Source: Sphingomonadaceae bacterium (GTDB lineage Bacteria; Pseudomonadota; Alphaproteobacteria; Sphingomonadales; Sphingomonadaceae). Taken from it: 64,000 nt of DNA. Each line of letters starts with the position of its first letter. Positions within the stretch are counted from its first letter, which is position 1. Below are positions 17,646 to 25,142 of this stretch, one piece after another. The stretch spans positions 159,219 through 223,218 of the forward strand of contig JADZEQ010000002.1 of NCBI GenBank assembly GCA_020850455.1, given 5' to 3'. The notes below the pieces were generated by a model that saw nothing but the letters and a program-made list of their open reading frames with translations, searched no databases and had not been told where the DNA came from. Made by a program: the position numbers and the translations under genes.

Positions 17646-18752
17646 TTTGGCCAGCGGGCGCGCCGCCTTGGCCGCGTAAAGCTGCTTATCGGCATGGTCG
17701 AGCAGGCGCATCGCATCGCAGCCTTGGTCGGTGCAATGCGCCACCCCCGCGCTCGCGCCAATCGCCAATGTTCGCCCATCAATATCAAATGGCCGCGCCA
17801 GTTCGATCAGGACATGGTCAACACGTCGCCGCATCGCATCCGCATCCCCCGATGCCAGCAGCGCAAATTCATCCCCGCCGAGCCGCGCCAACAGCGCATC
17901 CCCCGCCGCCGCGCGCATCCGTTCTGCCACCGCGACCAATAATTTGTCGCCGAACGCATGGCCGAAATTGTCATTGACCGCCTTGAACCCATCCAGATCG
18001 ATCAGCGCCAGCGCCAGTGGGCGGGCATCGGCTTCCACCATCACCCGGTGCAGCGCGCGGCGGTTGGCAAGGCTGGTCAGCGGGTCGCTGTCTGCCTCTA
18101 TCCGCAGTTGATGCTTCATGAGCAGCATCGAGACCATCTGTTCATGTTGCTGGAGCACCACCCGGGCCAGAAAAGAGGCGCAAATCACCGCGACGATCGC
18201 CACGATCTGGTCCATCGGGCCGCCAAATGCCCACAGGACAATCGCGGTCGGGATAATCCCCAAACTCATGTTGAGCAGCGCGGTAAAGCGGATCGACGAC
18301 AGGGCAAAGGTCGTGCTGAGCGCGCCCATCGCCATCAACAATATATAATAAGCGCGGGTGTCGGGCGGCGCATATAACCAGCTGCCCACCGACCAACAGG
18401 TGCATATCGCCACCACCGGCGCCGAAATGGCGGTCGCCAGCCGGCTGATGCGCAAGGCGACATCCGCAGCGACATTGGTGCGCCGATTCCTCAGCCACCA
18501 CATCAAACGAACCTGCGCAATTGCTATCACGATGACGGGGATGCCCACACGCAGAATGAACGGGCTTTGCGGGTCGGCGGCAAGCATCGCCGCAGCGACC
18601 ACCGTCACCATCGTCATATAGAGCAAGGGCACCTGCGCCTGTAGCCGCTGAAAACGCAGCACGTCCACCTCATCCGCAATGATAGCGGGAATGGCCGGAA
18701 AAATCCGGTCATAAAGGCGACGCAACGGAACCATCAGCCATGGCCTAACCAT
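17580..18752 (-). CDS. Membrane-anchored GGDEF domain protein (probable diguanylate cyclase)
   Basis: 390 residues. The N-terminal half has about six hydrophobic segments between residues 40 and 200, then a GGDEF domain with DPLTSLANRRAL, ALIDLDGFKAVND and the intact active-site motif LGGDEFALL. This predicts synthesis of cyclic di-GMP at the membrane. The inhibitory I-site (RxxD five residues before GGDEF) reads AAGD, so its arginine is missing and product inhibition may be absent. The last 22 codons overlap nadE in antisense. Start 18752 or the Met at 18734 are both possible. Confidence 0.88.
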   Translation of the reverse strand: MVRPWLMVPLRRLYDRIFPAIPAIIADEVDVLRFQRLQAQVPLLYMTMVTVVAAAMLAADPQSPFILRVGIPVIVIAIAQVRLMWWLRNRRTNVAADVALRISRLATAISAPVVAICTCWSVGSWLYAPPDTRAYYILLMAMGALSTTFALSSIRFTALLNMSLGIIPTAIVLWAFGGPMDQIVAIVAVICASFLARVVLQQHEQMVSMLLMKHQLRIEADSDPLTSLANRRALHRVMVEADARPLALALIDLDGFKAVNDNFGHAFGDKLLVAVAERMRAAAGDALLARLGGDEFALLASGDADAMRRRVDHVLIELARPFDIDGRTLAIGASAGVAHCTDQGCDAMRLLDHADKQLYAAKAARPLAKSGGTKPMGNRVSPVATKITAR

Positions 18753-18855
18753 GGATAGGCAAATATGCGGTTAATTGGCCGCCAAAATCGACGGCTATCC
18801 CCGCTCGATGACAAAATTGTCCATTTGACGAAATTTCACGCTATAGGCGCGCGCC

Positions 18856-20196
18856 ATGGCCATTATCACGCGTTTCGCCCCCTCCCCCACCGGTCGGCTA
18901 CATGTCGGCAATTTGCGCCAAGCCATCCATAATTGGCTGTTCGCGCGGCGCCATGGTGGGCAATTTTGGCTGCGCATCGATGATACCGATGCAGCACGGT
19001 CGCGCGAAGAATATGTCGATGCCATCCATGCCGATTTGGCTTGGTTGGGGCTTACCCCCGATGGTGTGGAGCGCCAATCGGCGCGGCTGGCGCGTTATCA
19101 GACATTGTTCGACCAATTGGTCGCATCGGGGCATATCTACCCCTGTTATGAAAGCGCGGAGGAGCTGGATATACGGCGCAAAATCCTCCTCTCCCGCTCG
19201 CTCCCGCCGGTTTATGAGCGCACATCGCTGCACCTCAGCGCCGACGAACACGCGGCAAAGCAAGCGGCGGGCATTGCCCCGCATTGGCGCTTTAAGCTCA
19301 ACCATGATGCGCCGATCCTATGGACAGATGCGGTGCGCGGCGAACAAAGGTTCGACCCACGGCTGTTGTCCGACCCGGTGGTGCGCCGCGCCGATGGGTC
19401 GTGGCTCTACCTCTTGCCCAGCGTCATTGATGATGCCGATATGCGGGTCAGCCATGTCATTCGCGGCGAAGACCATGTGTCGAACACCGCGAGCCAGTTG
19501 CAAATGTTCGCCGCCATTGGCGCGCCGACCCCCAATTTTGCACACACCGCGCTGCTGACCGGGGCGGAAGGGAAATTGTCCAAACGCCTCGGTGCCTTGG
19601 GCTGCGATGAATTTCGCGCAGCGGGGATTGAACCCGAATCGCTGATCGCCAAGCTGGCGCGGCTCGGCACCGCCGACCCGGTCGAACCATTGATTGACCG
19701 CGCACCACTGATCGCCAGCTTTGACTTTGGGCGCTTTGGCCGCGCCCCGGCGCGTTTCGACATGGGCGAATTGGAAACGCTCAACGCCCGCATCGTCCAC
19801 CAACTGGATTTTGCGCATGTCGCGCCGCGCCTGCCGCAGGGGATGGACGCGGCGGCATGGCAGGCCATCCGCCCCAATGTCGCGCATGTGGCAGAGGCAG
19901 CGGATTGGTGGGCGGTGGTCGAAGGGGCCGTCGCCGCCGATATGGTCGATGCCGATGACAAAATATTTTGCGCCCAAGCGGCACAAGTGGCGGCGCAGAT
20001 CATCTGGGGCGAGGACCCATGGCACGCGCTGACCGATGCGCTAAAGGCCAGCAGCGGGCGCAAGGGCCGGGCGCTATTCCTGCCGTTGCGCCGCGCCTTG
20101 ACCGGCCGCGACCATGGGCCGGATATGGCCGCGCTGCTGCCGTTGATCGGCCAAGCCCGCGCGGTCGAACGATTGGAGGCCGCCGCCGCACGCTAA
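18856..20196 (+). CDS. gltX: Glutamate--tRNA ligase
   Basis: 446 residues. Class I synthetase signatures are present: FAPSPTGRLHVGN near the start (HIGH variant, HVGN at about 16-19) and KLSKR at about 240-244 (KMSKS variant). The motif LRIDDTD follows the first. Many alphaproteobacteria carry two GluRS proteins, one of which charges tRNA-Gln with glutamate ahead of the GatCAB amidotransferase. Which paralogue this is cannot be decided here; a tRNA-Gln gene lies at 42098-42172. The gene stands alone, with the GGDEF gene divergent upstream. Confidence 0.95.
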   Translation: MAIITRFAPSPTGRLHVGNLRQAIHNWLFARRHGGQFWLRIDDTDAARSREEYVDAIHADLAWLGLTPDGVERQSARLARYQTLFDQLVASGHIYPCYESAEELDIRRKILLSRSLPPVYERTSLHLSADEHAAKQAAGIAPHWRFKLNHDAPILWTDAVRGEQRFDPRLLSDPVVRRADGSWLYLLPSVIDDADMRVSHVIRGEDHVSNTASQLQMFAAIGAPTPNFAHTALLTGAEGKLSKRLGALGCDEFRAAGIEPESLIAKLARLGTADPVEPLIDRAPLIASFDFGRFGRAPARFDMGELETLNARIVHQLDFAHVAPRLPQGMDAAAWQAIRPNVAHVAEAADWWAVVEGAVAADMVDADDKIFCAQAAQVAAQIIWGEDPWHALTDALKASSGRKGRALFLPLRRALTGRDHGPDMAALLPLIGQARAVERLEAAAAR

Positions 20197-20368
20197 CGTC
20201 AGCCGGACGGCGCGCCCCCCACCATAGGCACCATCGTTCAGCGCAGAGTTCGGGGAAGGATTCCCGCCTTCACCTGTACGGCAGCGGGCTTGCCCGCGTC
20301 CCCACGCCCCCGCTTGGCCCCCCGTTATACGCCCCACTCGTGACGCGCCCGCCCCCTCCGGCGCATAC

Positions 20369-20397
20369 TTGACTCAAATGATATGTTGTAACATACT
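20369..20397 (+). promoter_or_regulatory. Promoter with embedded Zur-type operator upstream of the tonB-like gene
   Basis: TTGACT (20369-20374) and CATACT (20392-20397) are separated by exactly 17 bases and form a plausible sigma-70 promoter. The spacer and -10 contain GATATGTTGTAACATAC (20380-20396), whose core ATGTTGTAACAT is palindromic except for the central pair. It closely resembles the alphaproteobacterial Zur box around ATGTTATAACAT. Repression by Zur-Zn(II) would block the promoter directly. The identity of the regulator is inference; the palindrome and promoter spacing are read from the sequence. Confidence 0.55.
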
Positions 20398-20433
20398 ATC
20401 TTGACCCCGCATGGTCGGGGGAGGAGAGAGGAT

Positions 20434-21159
20434 ATGGCGATACCCTTTTTGATCGCGGCGCAGCACAGCCGCCGCTCTGGTCTTGCGTTACACGCGCCCA
20501 TGCCTGCCCCCGCCGGCTATCAATCGGGCGGTGGCCATCGCGGCGCGTCGGCTGGCCTGTCGCTGGGTCTGACCGCGCTGATGCTGACCGGATTGGCAAG
20601 CGCATTGGTGGTGCCGCAGGTGCTGCGCCCCACGCCGGGGCCCACCACCGTCGTTAATATACCGGCACCGCAGGTTGAACCGCCGCCGCCCCCACCGCCC
20701 CAATCAACAATCGATCCGCCCGCGCCGCAGTTAACCCGCCAACAGATCCCCACGATCCCGCTTGGTGACCCATTCCCAATGCAGCTGACACCACCGATTG
20801 GACCGACGGATATCGGCCCAATCCTTCCCATAGCGCGCAACGATCCGCCACCGCAGCCCACCCGCGACCCGGTGTTGACTGGTGCCAGCCGCGACCCCCG
20901 CTTTGCCGGGGCGTTCCAGCCGCCCTATCCCGCCGCGCGCCAGCGTGAGGGGGCGGAGGGTTATTGCCGCGTGTCGGTCAGCATCACGCCAGCGGGCCGG
21001 GTCAGCGCGGTACGGGCGGTCGACTGCCCCGACGACGCCTTTTTCCGCGCAACCGAGCGGCAGGCGCTGCGCCACTGGCGTTTTCGCCCCGCGACCCGCG
21101 ACGGGGTGGCGGTGGAAACCAGCATCGAACAAAATGTCCGCTTTCAAATCATCGAATAA
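20434..21159 (+). CDS. TonB family protein (energy transducer)
   Basis: 241 residues with the TonB plan: a short cytoplasmic N-terminus, one membrane helix (SAGLSLGLTALMLTGLAS, about 41-58), a Pro-rich periplasmic spacer with a run of seven prolines, and a C-terminal TonB domain from about residue 160 containing YPAARQREG and HWRFRPATRDG. TonB couples ExbBD and proton motive force to outer-membrane receptors. The ATG at 20434 follows GGGGAGGAGAG; the frame also opens at TTG 20401. ExbB and ExbD are not adjacent. A Zur-like operator lies 38-54 bases upstream, suggesting use in zinc import. Confidence 0.85.
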   Translation: MAIPFLIAAQHSRRSGLALHAPMPAPAGYQSGGGHRGASAGLSLGLTALMLTGLASALVVPQVLRPTPGPTTVVNIPAPQVEPPPPPPPQSTIDPPAPQLTRQQIPTIPLGDPFPMQLTPPIGPTDIGPILPIARNDPPPQPTRDPVLTGASRDPRFAGAFQPPYPAARQREGAEGYCRVSVSITPAGRVSAVRAVDCPDDAFFRATERQALRHWRFRPATRDGVAVETSIEQNVRFQIIE

Positions 21160-21175
21160 TGGCTAATCTGGCGGG

Positions 21176-22120
21176 GTGCCGAGCCCCGCCACCTTTTCCT
21201 GGCAGCCCCCGCCCGACAGCGGCATCCATGTCGCGATGGTCGCGGCCAATGGCTTGCAATTTGAAGTGGCGATGGCGGGCGACCCGGCGGCGAAACGTGT
21301 CGCCATCCTCCTCCACGGATTTCCCGAACTCAACGTCAGTTGGCGGCACCAGATGCCACTGCTCGCCGAAATTGGCTGGCGGGTTTGGGCACCCAATTTG
21401 CGCGGCTATGGGGCGACGAGCCGCCCCGACGGCGTCGAGGCCTATCGCGTCAACCATTTGGCAGAGGATGTCTGCGCGCTGATTGATGCAGCGGTGGCGG
21501 AAGTAGGCGGAACGCCTGACCAAGCGGGCGAGGTCATGTTGGTCGCGCATGATTGGGGGGCGCTGATCGCGTGGAACATCGCCATTCGCAAATTGCGACC
21601 GCTGTGTCGTTTGGTCATCATGAACGTCCCCCACCCGCGCTGTTTTATGCGCGAATTGGAATGCAATCGCGCACAGCGGCGCAAAAGCTGGTACATCCGT
21701 TTCTTCCAAATCCCCCGCCTGCCCGAATGGGCGCTGCGGCGGCGCGGCGCGGCGGCAATCAGGCGCGCCTTTACCGACAGTGCGGCAAACAAAGCCAATT
21801 TTCCGCCGGATATTTTGCAAATCTATGCCGATGCGGCGCGGCGCCCCGGCGCCCTCACCGCGATGGTCAATTATTATCGTGCATTGCGCCGCTTTCCCGA
21901 CCTGACCGACATTGGCGATGGAAAGGTGGATGTGCCGACCCTGATGGTCTGGGGTGAAGCCGACGTCGCCATCGACATCGCCTGCACCCATGGCACCGAC
22001 GCCTATGTCGATGACCTGTCGCTCCATATTTTGCCCGGCATTTCGCATTGGGTGCAACAGGATGCGCCCGAACGCGTCAACGCCATTTTGCGCGACTGGC
22101 TGGCACCGCCAACGGCATAA
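21176..22120 (+). CDS. Alpha/beta hydrolase, epoxide-hydrolase-like
   Basis: 314 residues from a GTG start. The epoxide hydrolase / haloalkane dehalogenase pattern is clear: oxyanion segment HGFPE, RGYGATSRP, the nucleophile elbow AHDWGA with Asp as likely nucleophile, a cap domain around residues 150-230, MVWGEAD with a likely acid, and GISHWVQQD carrying the catalytic His. An Asp nucleophile rather than Ser indicates hydrolysis of epoxides or C-halogen bonds; the substrate is unknown. It begins 16 bases after the tonB-like stop. An ATG at 21236 is an alternative start that would remove 20 residues. Confidence 0.85.
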   Translation: MPSPATFSWQPPPDSGIHVAMVAANGLQFEVAMAGDPAAKRVAILLHGFPELNVSWRHQMPLLAEIGWRVWAPNLRGYGATSRPDGVEAYRVNHLAEDVCALIDAAVAEVGGTPDQAGEVMLVAHDWGALIAWNIAIRKLRPLCRLVIMNVPHPRCFMRELECNRAQRRKSWYIRFFQIPRLPEWALRRRGAAAIRRAFTDSAANKANFPPDILQIYADAARRPGALTAMVNYYRALRRFPDLTDIGDGKVDVPTLMVWGEADVAIDIACTHGTDAYVDDLSLHILPGISHWVQQDAPERVNAILRDWLAPPTA

Positions 22121-22162
22121 TGTAGACTCGCCATGGCGCGCCGCACCGGTTAAAGCGCGCCC

Positions 22163-22651
22163 ATGCGCATTTTCAACATGCCTGATATTTCGGGCGGCAT
22201 TGCCGATTTCTGGAACTATATCCGCGTCGACCGGCCGCATCGCTGGCCAGCGCTCGGCCTGGCGATTACGGTTCCCTTGCTGGTCGTTTATTTCCTCGCG
22301 CGCGGCATCAACCCCGCCGAGCCGCCCAAGCGGCAGATTATCTATGTCCAAAGCTGGCCCGCGACACGCAGCGATTTTGACGTCCGCCACGACTGGCTGG
22401 TGCGCGCGCGCGAAGCCAATGACCGCAACCAGCGCCGCCGCGAAGCCTATGGCGCCTTTGCCCGCGCGCTTGGGCAGGATTTTGACGCCGACGCCGCCAA
22501 ACGCGAATTTGACGATGCACGCGCCACCATCGACCGCGCGATGGCGGAGCTGGAGGCGGCGCGCGCCGCTGGCCGGCCGCTCCCCCCGCTGCCACGTGCA
22601 ACAGCAGAGTCTGCGCCCCGGCCCGCCCCCACCCCCCAAGCTGCGCGATGA
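22163..22651 (+). CDS. Hypothetical single-pass membrane protein
   Basis: 162 residues, family not recognised. One hydrophobic helix (ALGLAITVPLLVVYFLA, about 30-46) follows a short N-terminus, then a mostly helical, charged domain with many Arg, Asp and Glu (about 65-135), probably coiled coil, and a Pro/Ala-rich tail. Orientation is unclear. It overlaps ribD by 4 bases (ATGA), so it is the first gene of the riboflavin block by coupling. No FMN riboswitch is seen in the 42 bases between it and the previous gene. Confidence 0.75.
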   Translation: MRIFNMPDISGGIADFWNYIRVDRPHRWPALGLAITVPLLVVYFLARGINPAEPPKRQIIYVQSWPATRSDFDVRHDWLVRAREANDRNQRRREAYGAFARALGQDFDADAAKREFDDARATIDRAMAELEAARAAGRPLPPLPRATAESAPRPAPTPQAAR

Positions 22652-23646
22652 AAGCTGGCGGGGCCGCAGACGCGCGGTGGATGGCATCCGCCATTGCGCT
22701 TAGCAATCGTGCGCGACCGACGAGCCATCCCAACCCCAATGTCGGCTGTATTTTGGTCCGCGATGGCCCCGATGCTTGCCGGGTTGTCGGCCATGGCTGG
22801 ACGCAAAGCGGTGGCCGCCCCCATGCCGAGGCGATGGCGCTCACCATGGCGGGCGGCGCGGCGCGCGGCGCCCATGCCTATGTCACGCTCGAACCCTGTG
22901 CCCATGACAGCACACGCGGGCCAAGCTGCGCCGCATCGCTGATCGACGCCGGCATCGCGCGGGTAAGCGCGGCGATGCTGGACCCTGACCCGCGCACCCA
23001 TGGCCGTGGCATAGCGATGCTGGAGGGGGCGGGCATCCTGTGCGACGTTGGCACAGGCGCGCGCGACGCGCGGGCGGCGATGGCACCATGGCTCCACCGC
23101 CAGAGCATGGGGCGGGCGCAGGTAACGCTGAAACTCGCCACCAGCATCGACGGGCAAATTGCGCTCGCCAATGGCGAAAGCCGCTGGATTACGGGGGATA
23201 GGGCGCGCGCCCATGCCCATATGCTACGCGCAACCCATGATGCGATTTTGGTCGGTCGCGGCACCTTGGCTGCCGACAATCCCCGGCTCGACGTCAGGCT
23301 CGGCGGGCTGGAACATCGCCGTCCACGCCGCATCCTCCTGTCGAGCGGCGCTAGCGCACCAGATGGCTGGGAACTCGCGCAAAGCGCGGACGCCGCAGCG
23401 CGCTTACCCGGTATCCATGCGCTCCTGGTCGAAGGGGGGGCGGGCGCGGCGGCGGCCTTTATCGCTGCCGACTTGGTCGATACGCTCATCCTCTATCGCG
23501 CGCCGATATTATTGGGGCACGGCCGCGCAGCATTGGGGGATATTGGCCTTGCATCGCTGGCCGCCGCGCATGGCCGCTGGCAATGCGCCGACATCAGGCG
23601 GCTTGGCGATGATATATTTGAACGCTACGAACGGGTTAGGGGTTAA
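22648..23646 (+). CDS. ribD: Bifunctional riboflavin biosynthesis deaminase/reductase RibD
   Basis: 332 residues. RibD deaminates the pyrimidine intermediate formed after GTP ring opening and then reduces its ribosyl side chain. The N-terminal zinc-dependent deaminase shows PHAEA and the ligand region EPCAHDSTRGPSC. The C-terminal reductase has VTLKLATSIDGQIA, a nucleotide-binding segment around AILVGRGTLAADNPRLDVR, and a glycine-rich LVEGGAGAAAAF. The start overlaps the upstream hypothetical gene. Riboflavin synthase follows 12 bases downstream. Confidence 0.95.
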   Translation: MKAGGAADARWMASAIALSNRARPTSHPNPNVGCILVRDGPDACRVVGHGWTQSGGRPHAEAMALTMAGGAARGAHAYVTLEPCAHDSTRGPSCAASLIDAGIARVSAAMLDPDPRTHGRGIAMLEGAGILCDVGTGARDARAAMAPWLHRQSMGRAQVTLKLATSIDGQIALANGESRWITGDRARAHAHMLRATHDAILVGRGTLAADNPRLDVRLGGLEHRRPRRILLSSGASAPDGWELAQSADAAARLPGIHALLVEGGAGAAAAFIAADLVDTLILYRAPILLGHGRAALGDIGLASLAAAHGRWQCADIRRLGDDIFERYERVRG

Positions 23647-23658
23647 GGGTAGGAAGCT

Positions 23659-24315
23659 ATGTTCACCGGCATCATCAGCGCCGTCGGCACCATCAGCGCG
23701 GTTACACCCGCAGCGGGCAGTGACTGCCGTATCCGCATTGCAGCACCGGGATTTTTTGCCGACGTGGTGACCGGCGCATCGGTCGCCTGTTCGGGCGTCT
23801 GCCTGACCTTGGTGCGCGGCGGCGCGGATTTTGGCGAATTTGACGTATCGGGCGAAACGCTGAGCCGCACCGCCCCCGCCATGTGGGAAATGGGTGCAAG
23901 GATAAATTTGGAACGCGCGCTACGGGTTGGCGATGAATTGGGCGGCCATATCGTCACCGGCCATGTCGATGGCGTGGGTTCGGTCGTTTCGATGGCGGCA
24001 GAACATGGTTCGCACCAGATTGTGGTCGCGGTGGACAGCGCGCTTGCCCCCTTTATCGCGGCCAAAGGGTCGGTCGCACTCGATGGCATTTCGCTGACCG
24101 TCAATGCGGTGGAGGATGTGACGGGCGATGCGGGGAGCGATGCCCAAGACGGGACGGGACACCGCGCGCATTTCCACCTCAACATCATTCCGCACAGCTG
24201 GGCGGTAACCAATTTGTCGCGTCTCTGCCCGGGTGCAGCGGTGAATATCGAAATCGACACACTGGCGCGATATTTGCGCCGTATGCAGATGGTGGAGAGT
24301 GCAAAATGCGCCTGA
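23659..24315 (+). CDS. ribE: Riboflavin synthase, alpha chain
   Basis: 218 residues with the expected internal duplication: MFTGIISAVGTI at the N-terminus, then the second barrel starting near GGHIVTGHVDGVG. It dismutates two 6,7-dimethyl-8-ribityllumazine molecules to riboflavin. The conserved N-terminal MFTGII, the SGETL segment and the lumazine-binding GIS(L)TVN element are all present. AGGAAG precedes the ATG. It overlaps the following exported-protein gene by 10 bases. A short acidic insertion (DAGSDAQDGTGH) interrupts the second barrel. Confidence 0.95.
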   Translation: MFTGIISAVGTISAVTPAAGSDCRIRIAAPGFFADVVTGASVACSGVCLTLVRGGADFGEFDVSGETLSRTAPAMWEMGARINLERALRVGDELGGHIVTGHVDGVGSVVSMAAEHGSHQIVVAVDSALAPFIAAKGSVALDGISLTVNAVEDVTGDAGSDAQDGTGHRAHFHLNIIPHSWAVTNLSRLCPGAAVNIEIDTLARYLRRMQMVESAKCA

Positions 24316-25091
24316 TCTGGATCGCGATGGGGCTTGCCGTTGCCGCCCTTCCCACCCATGCGGCGGCAAGCTGTGCGCGCGCCATCAGCCCCGGCAGCGG
24401 CGCGCAAAGCCGGGACCCTGACAATCGGGTCGCCATCGAATATGGGCGCGCCCTGGGCTTTGCGCTGGCCGCACGCGACGACAGCGCAGCGACCGACCGG
24501 CTTTATGACCTGACGCGCATATTGCTGCCCAATGCCCTGCCGTCGGTCAATTTGTCACAAAATGGCGGCTGCGATGTCGCCGATGGCGTGGGGAGCGAGG
24601 CGGTGGAGCGCGACGCATTCGTCCGCGATATTGCCGCGCGCTACACCATCGCGCCGACCGCGCTGACCGACGCACAGGTCGGCCAATTCGCTGCGTTGCG
24701 CGATGCCTGTAATGAGGAGGTGCGGCGCACGGCCATGCCCTATTTCGCGCGCGTCATGACGCGTGATGCCATCGGCGAACTATGGGGTTTTCTGGTACCG
24801 CGCAGCGGTGCAACCATCCCCGCCAATGGGGCCGAACCGCTGACCGGCGCGCGTTTGACGCGGCTGTCCGGCGGCGCGCTCAGCCCGGTCATCACCGCCA
24901 GTGCACCGCATATCGTCAATCGGCAGGAACGCGCGGCGCAATATCTGACCCACCATGTCAATGGCGAACGCATCATGTCCGCACTCAATCAATATATTGC
25001 GGCGGTAATCACCCCGGCTGCAGGGCGCGCGACGCAGCTTTGTCCGGCGACGGCGGCGCAAGAAGCAGCCTTGGCCGACCGTCTGCAATAA
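24306..25091 (+). CDS. Exported protein of unknown function within the riboflavin operon
   Basis: 261 residues; I do not recognise the family. Residues 1-21 form a Sec signal peptide (MRLIWIAMGLAVAALPTHAAA), so it is periplasmic. The mature part has four cysteines (CARAIS early, GGCD, RDACN, QLCPAT near the end), which could form two disulfides, and looks mainly helical. It overlaps ribE by 10 bases and is followed 51 bases later by the ribB promoter region, so it is translated with the rib genes. Nothing in the sequence links it chemically to flavins; the position is the only clue. Confidence 0.75.
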   Translation: MRLIWIAMGLAVAALPTHAAASCARAISPGSGAQSRDPDNRVAIEYGRALGFALAARDDSAATDRLYDLTRILLPNALPSVNLSQNGGCDVADGVGSEAVERDAFVRDIAARYTIAPTALTDAQVGQFAALRDACNEEVRRTAMPYFARVMTRDAIGELWGFLVPRSGATIPANGAEPLTGARLTRLSGGALSPVITASAPHIVNRQERAAQYLTHHVNGERIMSALNQYIAAVITPAAGRATQLCPATAAQEAALADRLQ

Positions 25092-25093
25092 GA

Positions 25094-25136
25094 ATGTGAT
25101 ATATAGATTGTGTGTCACATTACGATGTGATATATC
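25094..25136 (+). promoter_or_regulatory. Candidate operator/promoter of ribB: three ATGTGA half-sites over a predicted leaderless promoter
   Basis: ATGTGA occurs at 25094-25099 and 25125-25130 and its complement TCACAT at 25115-25120. The last two form a perfect inverted repeat with a 4-base spacer. The outer copies extend to identical 11-mers ATGTGATATAT, spaced 31 bases, about three helical turns. TTGTGT (25108-25113) and TATATC (25131-25136) are 17 bases apart and could be the -35 and -10. The transcript would then begin at or next to the A of the ribB ATG (25143), and no ribosome-binding site precedes that ATG. The regulator is most simply the HTH domain of RibB itself (inference). Confidence 0.55.
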
Positions 25137-25142
25137 GCCGAT

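Noticed and set aside
22121..22165. FMN riboswitch upstream of the riboflavin block
   Set aside because: The gap is only 42 bases and lacks the conserved RFN helices; no such element is visible upstream of ribD, ribE, ribB or ribH either.
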